DNA from: a bacterium
GTDB taxonomy: Bacteria; Bacteroidota; Ignavibacteria; Ignavibacteriales; Ignavibacteriaceae
Reading direction: 5' to 3'
DNA: 64,000 nt
Assembly: GCA_016716565.1 (NCBI GenBank)
Contig: JADJWC010000002.1
Span: forward strand, 744,001 to 808,000
The notes under the pieces are model-generated. The model worked only from the letters and a program-made list of their open reading frames with translations. It did no database searches and was not told the DNA's origin. Positions within the stretch are counted from its first letter, which is position 1. Each line of letters opens with the position of its first letter. The translations under genes were made by a program, and so were the position numbers. Of this stretch, positions 17,046 through 25,783 are shown piece after piece.

Positions 17046-17648
17046 TTAAATAGTTTGGTTAGAATTATTTTGATTTTCTGATTTCATTAAAATACTATTT
17101 GATTCCAGCATTTTTTTTGAACCACCGATGATAAATTCTTCAATTAGTAAAGTACCTTTTTGAAAAGTTTCTTTAAGTAAGTCCAATTCACTTTCAGTTA
17201 ATTTTGAGAGGACATATTCAGATAAAGCTACGTCTTCAGGATTACCCCCGATTCCAATTCGTATTCTAGGGAATTGATCTGTTACAAGATGGTAAATGAT
17301 TGAACTTAAACCGTTATGCCCTCCATCTCCTCCCGAAAGTCGAACTCTTAAAGCAAAATTTTTTAAATTCACGTCGTCACTAACCACAAGAAAATCCTGA
17401 GACTCAATTTCGTAATTTTCCAGAACCTGTTTTGCAGCAATCCCGCTGTTATTAACAAATGTAACTGGTTTTATCAAAGCAAATTTTTCATCATTAATAA
17501 AACCGACAGCTTCGAGGTACTCACCTTGAGCAGATTTAAACTTGAGTGATCTCTTTTCAGCGAAGAAGTCTAACAATAAAAATCCGGCATTATGCCTGGT
17601 ATATTCATACCGAATGCCGGGATTTCCAATTCCAAATATAACCCGCAA
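17046..17648 (-). CDS. pth: Peptidyl-tRNA hydrolase
   Basis: Pth releases tRNA from stalled peptidyl-tRNA. Signatures: FGIGNPGIRYEYTRHNAGF with the catalytic His, KPVTFVNNSG, VSDDVNL, RVRLSGGDGGHNGLSSI and FPRIRIGIGGNP. The open frame reaches up to 17732, but that end overlaps rplY and has a lysine run with no family match. The TTG at 17648, giving LRVIFGIGNPG, is the most natural start (200 residues) and lies 13 bases after the rplY stop. The C-terminal asparagine-rich tail (SENQNNSNQT) is non-conserved. The rplY-pth pairing is common. Confidence 0.88.
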   Translation of the reverse strand: MRVIFGIGNPGIRYEYTRHNAGFLLLDFFAEKRSLKFKSAQGEYLEAVGFINDEKFALIKPVTFVNNSGIAAKQVLENYEIESQDFLVVSDDVNLKNFALRVRLSGGDGGHNGLSSIIYHLVTDQFPRIRIGIGGNPEDVALSEYVLSKLTESELDLLKETFQKGTLLIEEFIIGGSKKMLESNSILMKSENQNNSNQTI

Positions 17649-17661
17649 AGCAAACTGGAAT

Positions 17662-18309
17662 TTATTCTTCTTCTTTTTCTTCCTGCTTACCCTTAGATAT
17701 AACTTCAGGCTCCTTTGGCTCTTCGGCAGCACCTTCAGCCGTTGGGGCAGCTTCTTCTTTTATCTTAGCATGAGTAACCTGCACTACCAGCGATTCTTTT
17801 GGATCAGTAAATTCAATATCCTGAATATTCAAATCACCAATATGAATTGAATCGCCAAGCTTTAAGCCTGAAACATCAACTACAATATGTTCGGGAATAT
17901 TACGCGGTAAACATTCGACTTCAATTTTATGCATTACATGCTGAATGATTCCTCCTTCTTTAACTCCAATCGGCGAACCAACGAGTTGAACCGGAATCTC
18001 AAGTTTTATCTTTTCTCCTTTTGTAAGTCCCAGCAAATCAAAGTGAATGACTCTATCTGTAACAGGATCAAACTGCACATCTTTAATAATGCACTCATAT
18101 TCTTCATGGCCATCAAGCACAAGCGAAATCAGATGCGTCTTTGAAGTGAATACCAGCGGATTGATTGCTTTATCAGCTACACTTACATGTAGTGGTTTAT
18201 TATTCTTTGAATAGAAGACACCTGGTATATTACCTTCTTTTCTGTTTTTCCTGGTTCCGGATTTTGTAAAATCTTTTCTCTCCGAAGCTTTTAACATTGT
18301 TTTTTCCAT
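17662..18309 (-). CDS. rplY: 50S ribosomal protein L25/general stress protein CTC
   Basis: L25 binds 5S rRNA; this is the long CTC form. The N-terminal L25 domain (KASERKDFTKSGTRKNRKEGNIPGVFYSK...LVLDGHEEYECIIKDVQFDPVTDRVIHFDL) is followed by the TL5-type beta domain (KIEVECLPRNIPEHIVVDVSGLKLGDSIHIGDL). It ends in an acidic tail (KEEAAPTAEGAAEEPKEPEV...KEEE). The ATG at 18309 has a GGAG ribosome-binding site. It lies between prs and pth on the same strand, the common prs-rplY-pth order. Confidence 0.93.
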   Translation of the reverse strand: MEKTMLKASERKDFTKSGTRKNRKEGNIPGVFYSKNNKPLHVSVADKAINPLVFTSKTHLISLVLDGHEEYECIIKDVQFDPVTDRVIHFDLLGLTKGEKIKLEIPVQLVGSPIGVKEGGIIQHVMHKIEVECLPRNIPEHIVVDVSGLKLGDSIHIGDLNIQDIEFTDPKESLVVQVTHAKIKEEAAPTAEGAAEEPKEPEVISKGKQEEKEEE

Positions 18310-18326
18310 TTTGGCTACAACTCCTG

Positions 18327-19274
18327 TTAACCTTTATCAATATGAAATAATGAACTAATAGATTCGTTATTAAATGTTCTGCGAATCGCCTCAGCAAATA
18401 GTTCCGCAGAAGAAATTGTTTGAATTTTTTCCACACCTTCAATTCCCGGTGTATTTATTGTATCAGTTACAAAAAGCTTTGTTACTTTAGAGTTACTGAT
18501 TCTTTCCAAAGCCTGACCGGAAAGCACCGAATGTGTTATTGCACCATAAATATCAAGAGCACCCTTTTCTTTTAATGCTTCAATTGCACCGACAAAAGTT
18601 CCTGCAGTGTCAATAAGATCATCAACAATTAAAATATCTTTACCTTCTACATCTCCGATAATGTTCATCACTTCAGCCAGATTCTGTTTAGGACGTCTTT
18701 TATCAATAACAACTAAGCCACAGTTAAGTAATTTTGCATAAGCTCTTGCAATTTTGATTCCCCCAACATCAGGAGAAACAACAACCAGATTTTTTCTGTA
18801 AAGTTCAATTCTATCTTTAAAAACAGAAGAACCATACAAATGGTCAAAGGGAATATCAAAATATCCCTGAATTTGAGCTGCGTGTAAATCCATTGTGATT
18901 ATGCGACTTGCACCGGCTACTGTTAAAAGATTTGCCATAAGTTTTGCGGTTATTGCAACTCTTGGCTGATCTTTTCTATCCTGTCTTGCATAACCGAAAT
19001 AGGGAATTACCGCAGTGATAGTATTTGCAGAAGCACGCTTAGCTGCATCAATCATTATAAGCAGTTCCATCCAGCTATCTGATGGCGGATTGGTGGATTG
19101 AATCAGAAATACATCCAATCCTCTGATATTTTCTCCAAACTTAACCCAAATCTCACCGTCACTAAAACGTTTCAATTCAATTGCTCCTAGAGGCTTTCCA
19201 ATTCTGGTAGCAATTTTTTTTGCCAGCGGAAGATTTGAACTTCCAGCAAAAATCATATAATCATTCGTTGCCAT
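18327..19274 (-). CDS. prs: Ribose-phosphate pyrophosphokinase
   Basis: This enzyme makes PRPP, the precursor for nucleotides, histidine and tryptophan. The motifs are all present: FAGSSNLPLAKKIA, RFSDGEIWVKFGENIRGLDVFLIQST, PYFGYARQDRK, the divalent-metal site DLHAAQIQGYFDIPFDH, and the PRPP loop DILIVDDLIDTAGT. I chose the ATG at 19274 (MATNDYMIFAG), which gives 315 residues, the standard length. A TTG at 19310 would add 12 residues with no match. It starts the prs-rplY-pth run. Confidence 0.93.
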   Translation of the reverse strand: MATNDYMIFAGSSNLPLAKKIATRIGKPLGAIELKRFSDGEIWVKFGENIRGLDVFLIQSTNPPSDSWMELLIMIDAAKRASANTITAVIPYFGYARQDRKDQPRVAITAKLMANLLTVAGASRIITMDLHAAQIQGYFDIPFDHLYGSSVFKDRIELYRKNLVVVSPDVGGIKIARAYAKLLNCGLVVIDKRRPKQNLAEVMNIIGDVEGKDILIVDDLIDTAGTFVGAIEALKEKGALDIYGAITHSVLSGQALERISNSKVTKLFVTDTINTPGIEGVEKIQTISSAELFAEAIRRTFNNESISSLFHIDKG

Positions 19275-19381
19275 AAAATCGTGGATTTTCTTTAAAAAAA
19301 TAGAGGACAAATATAGGTAAAGCCTATTGTTATGTCAATAAATTTATGAGGTTGTAATAAGCTGATTTTGAATGATAAATA

Positions 19382-20080
19382 TTAGCTTTTTCTCTTTTTC
19401 AATAAAAAGAATAATACTAAAAGCAATACAGCACCGGATAGAAAATAAATCCATGCTGGTGTTTCTTTTAGCTTATAAGGCTGAAAAACAACTGAAATCG
19501 TTTTTCCTCCTCCTATTTCAGAGAGCTTGTATTTCCAGGTTAGTGTTTTTCCAGAGATTTCCTGAGCGTTATGTGAGAGTACATCCCCCGGAATTTTATA
19601 CCTGTATGTAACGCTGAAAGTACTTGCGTCTATTCCGAATCCTGTTGCTATTGGCGGAATAAACTGACTGAACATAATTTGATCTTTACTCTTTTGCTGG
19701 AATGAAAAATTATACTCGGCAAATACTTTTGTTTTGTTTAATGAATCAATATGCGTAAATGAAACTTCAATGATGGCATGTGTGGTTGAATCTGTTGAGT
19801 CTTTGTAAACGCTCACTTCGTCAACAGTACTGTAAGCCGAATGAAAACCCGACCTAATGGAATCTGGATTAAATATCCCGAGATTTTCTACTACTTTTTC
19901 GCTTTCTTCATTTGTGAATTTCATCCAATAGTCAATGTTCATCTTACCGGAGCCATCAGGATAAAGAGTTACTTCCTGGTAATAGTTCAGACATCCGTTA
20001 AAACTTGTAATTATTGCAGAAAGAAGCAGTAAAAGAAAGATTTTTATTTTTTTAGAAGAATAGAAATTAGCCGTATTCAT
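19382..20080 (-). CDS. Lipoprotein with a C-terminal membrane anchor, unknown function
   Basis: The start MNTANFYSSKKIKIFLLLLLSAIITSFNGC is a lipoprotein signal ending in the lipobox FNGC, so the mature protein would be lipidated. The body carries NYYQEVTLYPDGSGKMNIDYWMKF, which resembles the LPxxC-linked family of small bacteroidal lipoproteins, and the end is a helix, WIYFLSGAVLLLVLFFLLKKRKS. The upstream open frame to 20257 runs over the divergent FmdB gene and is not supported. I do not recognise the family, and there is no clear neighbour clue. Confidence 0.7.
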   Translation of the reverse strand: MNTANFYSSKKIKIFLLLLLSAIITSFNGCLNYYQEVTLYPDGSGKMNIDYWMKFTNEESEKVVENLGIFNPDSIRSGFHSAYSTVDEVSVYKDSTDSTTHAIIEVSFTHIDSLNKTKVFAEYNFSFQQKSKDQIMFSQFIPPIATGFGIDASTFSVTYRYKIPGDVLSHNAQEISGKTLTWKYKLSEIGGGKTISVVFQPYKLKETPAWIYFLSGAVLLLVLFFLLKKRKS

Positions 20081-20181
20081 AATTATTTTGAATCTACTTG
20101 TAAGATGACTAATCAAATTTAGAGAAAAAAAATTAAATTCGCTTACTTTAATAATTTGATTTGTAACAATAGAGATTAATA

Positions 20182-20448
20182 ATGCCAACTTATGAATATA
20201 AATGTACAAACTGTAGCTATACATTCGAATACTTCCAACCCATGACTGCTGAGCCATTAAAAGAATGTCCCGAATGTAAGGGAATACTAAGAAGGATTAT
20301 CGGGACAGGTGCTGGTCCGATATTTAAAGGAAGCGGTTTCTATCAAACTGACTACAAGAGTAATTCTTCTCAGAATAAAAACAGCAGTAAGTCCAACACT
20401 ACACCGCCAGCTGGGGAGAAAAAATCAGAAACTAAAAGTAAAGAATGA
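20182..20448 (+). CDS. FmdB-family zinc-ribbon regulatory protein
   Basis: This 88-residue protein starts MPTYEYKCTNCSYTFEYFQPM and has CPECKG, two CxxC pairs that make the single zinc ribbon of the FmdB/CxxC_CXXC_SSSS family. The tail is a low-complexity Ser/Asn/Lys stretch (SNSSQNKNSSKSNTT), as in many relatives. The family is named for a gene near a formylmethanofuran-type locus, but its real function is unclear. It is divergent from the lipoprotein gene at 20080. Confidence 0.85.
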   Translation: MPTYEYKCTNCSYTFEYFQPMTAEPLKECPECKGILRRIIGTGAGPIFKGSGFYQTDYKSNSSQNKNSSKSNTTPPAGEKKSETKSKE

Positions 20449-20496
20449 TTTTTTAGTTGAATTTGTTCGAGCGAATATTTTTTAATTAAGCAGAAA

Positions 20497-23400
20497 TTAA
20501 AAATCTGCGCCCAGTGAAAAATAAAATTTAGGACTGGAGAAACCTTCAACATTATATGCCCAGGCAACATCAAAACGTAGCAGGAAATAAAGGAAGTAAA
20601 CTCTCGCACCGACTCCTGTTCCAACAAGTAAATCATCTGTTATTATATTGCCGGCATTATTTCTCGAGAAGAGCCTGATTTTACTATTATCGTACCAGGC
20701 AGCACCTGCATCAACGAATGCTACACCAATGACATTGCTGAATAAAAGAGGTAAACCTCCGGTGAGCAAGTAACGAATTAAAGGAAATCTCAACTCCATA
20801 TTTGCGAGGAGATATCTTGTTCCAATTCTTTCGGAGTAATCATATCCTCTTAAAGGAAGAACTGCAGTTAAAAAAGCAAAATCTGATGCTGATTCAATTG
20901 GAACTTCAGTTGTTGCGAAAGTTCTGTTAATCCAGTTTTCAGTCCCTCCGATAAAAAATCGTTGTGGATTTTCACCGCCTGAATAACCTCCGGATAATCT
21001 TAAAGCAAGTGAATGATCATAGAAGAATCTTAAATAAGTACGCATATCGCCAATTATTGAATAGAAACTCTTATTCGGATCAGTGACACCAAGATTTCCA
21101 AAAACATCAAAACGGTATCGTGTTCCCTGGATTGGTGCGGTATACCCCCATAGAACATTATCGTGAACAAAACTTACCTGTGGTACAGTGAAAGTAACAT
21201 TCTCAGTAGGTTCTAATACATTGTCAAGGTTTTCACCTGTAACATTGAGTACACTGGCTCCAAAATCGAATCGGTAAAATCTGTTTAATGGAAAACTGGC
21301 TGAGCCTGAAATTCCAAAGTTCCTATACCGGAATAAATTTGAAGTATAGAATCCTCGTGGATCAAATCTCAAAAGACGGACAAATCTTGCGGTGTGAAAT
21401 CCTTCAATTCCCCAATTAATTCTTTTTGCGAGATAATAATAAGCTAAACCGTAATCGCTGTTCTTCAAATCTACCTGAAGCCCAGTAACACCAATCAAAC
21501 GATGGTTCCCCAGCACATCACTGAAAGAAATAACGGTTGTTCCGATTAGTCCATAAAGCGTACTGTATCCGGCATTTGCATAAACAAGATCTGGTGCAAA
21601 ATTTATTCTGTACTTGTTTACCTTAAAATTACCACGTTCATCAAGGTTATCAATTAAACCGAGAGTATCGGTCTCTTCTTCATCTGATACTGCCACCTGT
21701 TCCGTTCCGAACACATAATTTCCAAAATCAACTGTAACAGAGTCGCCATATTTTTTTGTGGTATCAGTGTAACTTCCGGTGAAGAAGTTCGATGGATTAA
21801 AATCTGAACTATCTTTTGCCGTATCATCACCCTGATCTGATAAATTTAACGGAGCTGCATCAAGGTCTAATTTACCTTGTCTGTATTTGGTTAAAGGCAA
21901 TTCTTTAATGTCAAGCTCTGATTCAAAAGGATTGTTAAGCAAAAATATGTTAAACGATGATTTGTAAAGTGATGAGAACGCAAGCTTCTTCCCATCTTTT
22001 GATGCAGATAATTGATACAAACCTGATTGTGAGTTTGTAACCGGGACAGGTTTAAGATCCTTTATATCATTAACAAAATCGTCATTAGAAGAGAAAACTA
22101 AATTTTTCCTGTAGATATTATTTATACCATTCAGATCTGATATGAATAAAATTTTACTTCCGTCGGGACTGACTATTGGCGTAGTTTCATTACTGTTGGG
22201 AAGATCTGTAATTCTTTGAATTTCTTTTGTCTCTACATTAAGTGCATAAATTTCCATTTGTGAAAAATCATGCTTATAAATTTTGAATCCGGCTGGCACA
22301 TCTTTAATATTTTTATAACTGTTTCTGTCTGAAGAAAAATAAATTGTTTTGCCATCGTGGGACCAGTTGGGATCTTTTTCTGTAAATATATCGTCAGTTA
22401 AATTTTTAATTTCTTTCGTATCGAAATCGTAAGTGTAAATATCTGTCTGCTTTGAATTTTGAGCAATAAATGCAAGCTGCTTTCCATCCCATGACCAGAT
22501 GACACTTTGCACCCCATCCATCTTAATTGGGAGTGTGATATATTCTTCTTCTTCCACATCAAAAACATAGATAACATCGTAGCCGTGACTTAAAGCCGCA
22601 ATAGCAATTTTAGATCCATCCGGCGACCAGGTTAATCCAGGTGTCAGAATATTTAACTCTTCAAAATTCGGAGATTGGTTACCTTCTGCAAGCTTTGTAA
22701 TGATTTCGCCGGTATTCGCATCCATTATATACAAACTAAAAAAGAAATCACGATTTGTTATGAAGGCAATTTTATCACCTTGTGGAGAGATGGCAGGACT
22801 TGTATTATAAAAACTTTCTTCTCCGTCAGGATCAGTTAATCGTTTGGCAAATTCATCAGGATCCTGCGTTGTCTCAACATCTGGCCAGTAGACGCGTTTT
22901 ATATCTTTTTTCCATCTCTCATTGAATTCTTTTACGTTAAGTCCGATAGTCTGTTTGAATGCGGCGTCTACATTACCAAGACTTCTCATCGCATTTATAA
23001 TCTCACTGATTTTTTCTTTACCATATCTTCTTGCGATATAATAAAAAACCGCCTGACCACCACGGTAAGCAAAGTAACCGGATAATCTATCCACGTCCGG
23101 CAGATATTCATTTATCGCAGCATCTCTTATAAACATATCTGTATCTTCATCCCAGCCGAGAGCCTGATACTCAGCCATTCCTTCGTTGAACCAAAGGGGA
23201 ATCTGAACTGTAATGTTGTTTGAAATTATGTTTTGAAGCGAGCCGCCATAAAACATATCGTTTATAACTGCGTGAACAAGCTCGTGATGAATCAGATGTC
23301 TGAATTGTTTATACGAACCATGGAATTGAACTACAACTCTGTTCTTGAATAACTCTGTAAATCCTTCTATTCCTTCACTGAGATAGGAATCAGTAACGTT

Positions 23401-23685
23401 TGTCTCCTGAAAATCATTCTGTGAGTTGTAAATAATAATCGTTACACGATTATTCAGCGAGTAATTAAAACTCTCAAGTATTTTTGCTAACGCATCTTCT
23501 GAAGCATGGGCGGTAAACTCAGCAAGAGTTTCGCCGTTATTATTGAAGTAAATATCGAAGTGTTTTGTCTGGACGTAATACCAGTCAAAATATTTGTACT
23601 GAACTTTGTTCTTTCCAAACTGTGCAAACACAGTGATCTGCACAAAAAACAAAATTGTAAGTATTTTTAATATCGTTTTCAACAT
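20497..23685 (-). CDS. Exported metallopeptidase-PD40 propeller-Omp85-like barrel fusion
   Basis: This 1062-residue protein has a signal peptide (cut near A21-Q22) followed by three parts. (1) A peptidase-MA-like domain: HHELVHAVIN (HELVH, 134-138) with NEGMAEY about 30 residues on supplying the third zinc ligand (probably Glu168). (2) A beta-propeller of about six PD40/TolB-like blades (SPQGDKIAFIT, WSPDGSKIAIAA, WSHDGKTIYFSSDR, SPDGSKILFIS). (3) A C-terminal beta-barrel like Omp85 (FFIGGTENWINR, LRGYDYSERIGTRYLLANMELRFPL) ending in F. It overlaps the RNase R stop by one base (TGATG). Role unknown; it is probably in the outer membrane with the propeller inside the periplasm. Confidence 0.82.
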   Translation of the reverse strand: MLKTILKILTILFFVQITVFAQFGKNKVQYKYFDWYYVQTKHFDIYFNNNGETLAEFTAHASEDALAKILESFNYSLNNRVTIIIYNSQNDFQETNVTDSYLSEGIEGFTELFKNRVVVQFHGSYKQFRHLIHHELVHAVINDMFYGGSLQNIISNNITVQIPLWFNEGMAEYQALGWDEDTDMFIRDAAINEYLPDVDRLSGYFAYRGGQAVFYYIARRYGKEKISEIINAMRSLGNVDAAFKQTIGLNVKEFNERWKKDIKRVYWPDVETTQDPDEFAKRLTDPDGEESFYNTSPAISPQGDKIAFITNRDFFFSLYIMDANTGEIITKLAEGNQSPNFEELNILTPGLTWSPDGSKIAIAALSHGYDVIYVFDVEEEEYITLPIKMDGVQSVIWSWDGKQLAFIAQNSKQTDIYTYDFDTKEIKNLTDDIFTEKDPNWSHDGKTIYFSSDRNSYKNIKDVPAGFKIYKHDFSQMEIYALNVETKEIQRITDLPNSNETTPIVSPDGSKILFISDLNGINNIYRKNLVFSSNDDFVNDIKDLKPVPVTNSQSGLYQLSASKDGKKLAFSSLYKSSFNIFLLNNPFESELDIKELPLTKYRQGKLDLDAAPLNLSDQGDDTAKDSSDFNPSNFFTGSYTDTTKKYGDSVTVDFGNYVFGTEQVAVSDEEETDTLGLIDNLDERGNFKVNKYRINFAPDLVYANAGYSTLYGLIGTTVISFSDVLGNHRLIGVTGLQVDLKNSDYGLAYYYLAKRINWGIEGFHTARFVRLLRFDPRGFYTSNLFRYRNFGISGSASFPLNRFYRFDFGASVLNVTGENLDNVLEPTENVTFTVPQVSFVHDNVLWGYTAPIQGTRYRFDVFGNLGVTDPNKSFYSIIGDMRTYLRFFYDHSLALRLSGGYSGGENPQRFFIGGTENWINRTFATTEVPIESASDFAFLTAVLPLRGYDYSERIGTRYLLANMELRFPLIRYLLTGGLPLLFSNVIGVAFVDAGAAWYDNSKIRLFSRNNAGNIITDDLLVGTGVGARVYFLYFLLRFDVAWAYNVEGFSSPKFYFSLGADF

Positions 23686-25367
23686 CAGTTTGATTCGTCT
23701 GCTGTAGTTATAAAATCCAGTTCAAGATTATCTGTATCAACCCGGACAAGTTTAACTGTAATTTTATCACCCAGCCGAAATTGCTTTTTAGTTCTCTTAC
23801 CAATTAATGAATATTTTTTTTCATCCAAAACATAAAAATCTCCCTCCAAATCTCTTACTCTTATCAATCCTTCTGCTAAAATATCAGTTAATTCAACAAA
23901 AATGCCATAATTTACAACCCCCGAAATTACTGCATGAAACTCCTCCCCAAGCTTATCCTGCAGAAACTGAATTTGTTTCAATTTAACTGAACGACGCTCA
24001 GCTTCCATAGCTGTTCTTTCAGTCGCAGAAATATGTTCGCAAATTTTATCTAAATGGTCAAGAGAATAATTTCTTCCAGATTTTGAGACTAAAGTTTTGT
24101 CTAAAATCCGGTGAACAAGAAGATCAGCATATCTTCTTATTGGTGAAGTGAAGTGAGTATAGTTTTTAAAACCTAATCCATAATGACCAATATTTTTTGT
24201 TGAATAAATTGCTTTTGCCATTGAACGAACAGCAAGCTCATTAATAACTCCTTCTTCTTCTGTTCTGTGGACTTGCTTCATCAACTGATTGAATTGACTG
24301 GCAGCTTTTCCTCCTTTTGGATTGAAAGTATAACCCAGTGACTTAACGAACCTGGCAAACTCATTTATTTTTTCTTCATCGGGATAATCGTGCACCCTGT
24401 AAACAAAAGGAATATCACCTCTCGAAAAAATTCGTTCAGCAATTGTCTTGTTTGCGAGAAGCATAAATTCTTCAACAAGCATGTTGCTTTCTTTTATTTC
24501 TTTTTTGATGACATCAATCGGGAATCCTTTTTCATCAAGTTTAAACTGGACTTCGGGAGTGAAGAATTCAAAACTGCCCGATTTCATTCTCTGTATCCGC
24601 AGTTTCTTTGCAAGCTCATTTATCAGATTTATTTCGTCTGAAAAATCACCGCTTCCTGATTCAATTATTTGCTGAGCTTCTTCGTAAGTGAATCTTCGTT
24701 TACTGTTTATTATTGTTTTCGATATTTGATGATTAAGAATTGCAGCTTTGGAAGTAATTTCAAAAATTACTGAAAATGTAAGCCGGTCTTCATTTGGCAC
24801 CAGAGAACAAATATTATTTGATAGCTTTTCAGGAAGCATTGGAATTGCTTTACCTACAAAGTAAACACTGTTCCCTCTTTCGGATGCTTCTTTATCTGTT
24901 GATGTTCCCTGTTTTACATAATGGCTAACATCTGCAATATGAACACCAACTCTGAAATTACCATTCTCAAGTTTTTCTATTGAAAGTGCATCATCAAAAT
25001 CTTTTGCATCAACAGGATCAATAGTGAAAACATTTTTATCTCTGAAATCGAGCCGCTTGTTTACTTCGTACTCAGTAATATCAATATTTATACTTTCAGC
25101 TTCGTCAAGAGTTTTATCTTTAAATAAAAACGGGATGCCAAACTCACGAGCAATCGATGTAACTTCAGCCTGCAGTGTCCCCTCTTTCCCTATTACTTCA
25201 ACGATTTCACCGACCGGATTGAGCATTCTATCTTCCCAGGAAATACTTCCAACAGCAACTTTGTCTCCGGTTTTGGAATCCTTCAGACTTTTTTCGTCAA
25301 CGTAAATATCACGATGAATCTTTGGATCATCCGGAGTAACAAAGTAAAAAGATTTGCTCTTCTTCAA
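23685..25367 (-). CDS. rnr: RNase R, main part (RNB and S1 domains), downstream of a frameshift
   Basis: This frame holds the catalytic and RNA-binding parts of RNase R, a 3'-5' exoribonuclease for structured RNA. The RNB domain has TIDPVDAKDFDDALSIE with the metal aspartates, GVHIADVSHYV, RGNSVYF, MLPEKLSNNICSL and FTSPIRRYADLLVHR. The C-terminal S1 domain is FHAVISGVVNYGIFVELTDILAEGLIRV. The frame's first possible start is TTG at 25367, and the protein's N-terminal cold-shock part is in another frame (25409-25783). The intact protein would be about 699 residues, standard for RNase R/VacB. Treat the two as one gene. Confidence 0.85.
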   Translation of the reverse strand: MKKSKSFYFVTPDDPKIHRDIYVDEKSLKDSKTGDKVAVGSISWEDRMLNPVGEIVEVIGKEGTLQAEVTSIAREFGIPFLFKDKTLDEAESINIDITEYEVNKRLDFRDKNVFTIDPVDAKDFDDALSIEKLENGNFRVGVHIADVSHYVKQGTSTDKEASERGNSVYFVGKAIPMLPEKLSNNICSLVPNEDRLTFSVIFEITSKAAILNHQISKTIINSKRRFTYEEAQQIIESGSGDFSDEINLINELAKKLRIQRMKSGSFEFFTPEVQFKLDEKGFPIDVIKKEIKESNMLVEEFMLLANKTIAERIFSRGDIPFVYRVHDYPDEEKINEFARFVKSLGYTFNPKGGKAASQFNQLMKQVHRTEEEGVINELAVRSMAKAIYSTKNIGHYGLGFKNYTHFTSPIRRYADLLVHRILDKTLVSKSGRNYSLDHLDKICEHISATERTAMEAERRSVKLKQIQFLQDKLGEEFHAVISGVVNYGIFVELTDILAEGLIRVRDLEGDFYVLDEKKYSLIGKRTKKQFRLGDKITVKLVRVDTDNLELDFITTADESN

Positions 25368-25408
25368 CTGTCCAACAATTTCCTTACGCTTCCTCTCGAT
25401 TATTTTGG

Positions 25409-25783
25409 TTATTTGTCCTCAAGGTTTTTCCCTTTTTGCTTTGCGAAGAGAACAACTTCAACTTTATCACCATGAAATGCATTATTGATGTTTCTGGCAG
25501 CAATAAATATGTCACCGGTTTTTGAATTTTTGGGAGTAACAAATCCATAACCGCCATCATTCAAATTAAAATAGCCTATCAGCCTGTTGGAATCCGGAAG
25601 AGTGTACAATTTGTATCGCTTGCCATTCTTTGAAAGAAACTGTTCTGATTCCAGTTTGTGTAATTCATTTTTTAATAAAAGATATGTTCTGTCATCCTTT
25701 ATTTTTAATCTTTTTGCGACTTCCTTCGATTTAAAGGAACGGCTGGGATTTTCTTTAAAGAAAGCTTTGATCTGGTTTTTCAT
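25409..25783 (-). CDS. rnr: RNase R, N-terminal part (winged helix and cold-shock domain), upstream of a frameshift
   Basis: The 124 residues are the N-terminal helix-turn-helix (FKENPSRSFKSKEVAKRLKIKDDRTYLLLKNELHKLE) and first cold-shock domain (GYFNLNDGGYGFVTPKNSKTGDIFIAARNINNAFHGDKVEV) of RNase R. It stops at NLEDK. If one A is added to the AAA run at 25412-25414, the frame reads NLEDKITKIIERKRKEIVGQLKK and joins the main part. So this is one gene with a single-base deletion in an A-run. The start ATG overlaps the tamB stop by one base (TAATG). Confidence 0.85.
   Translation of the reverse strand: MKNQIKAFFKENPSRSFKSKEVAKRLKIKDDRTYLLLKNELHKLESEQFLSKNGKRYKLYTLPDSNRLIGYFNLNDGGYGFVTPKNSKTGDIFIAARNINNAFHGDKVEVVLFAKQKGKNLEDK

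Noticed and set aside
17649..17732. N-terminal extension of peptidyl-tRNA hydrolase
   Set aside because: It overlaps the end of rplY, is a lysine-rich stretch from the antisense-like frame of its acidic tail, and family members start near FGIGNPG.
20081..20257. N-terminal extension of the lipoprotein frame
   Set aside because: It runs over the divergent FmdB gene and lies before a good lipoprotein signal.
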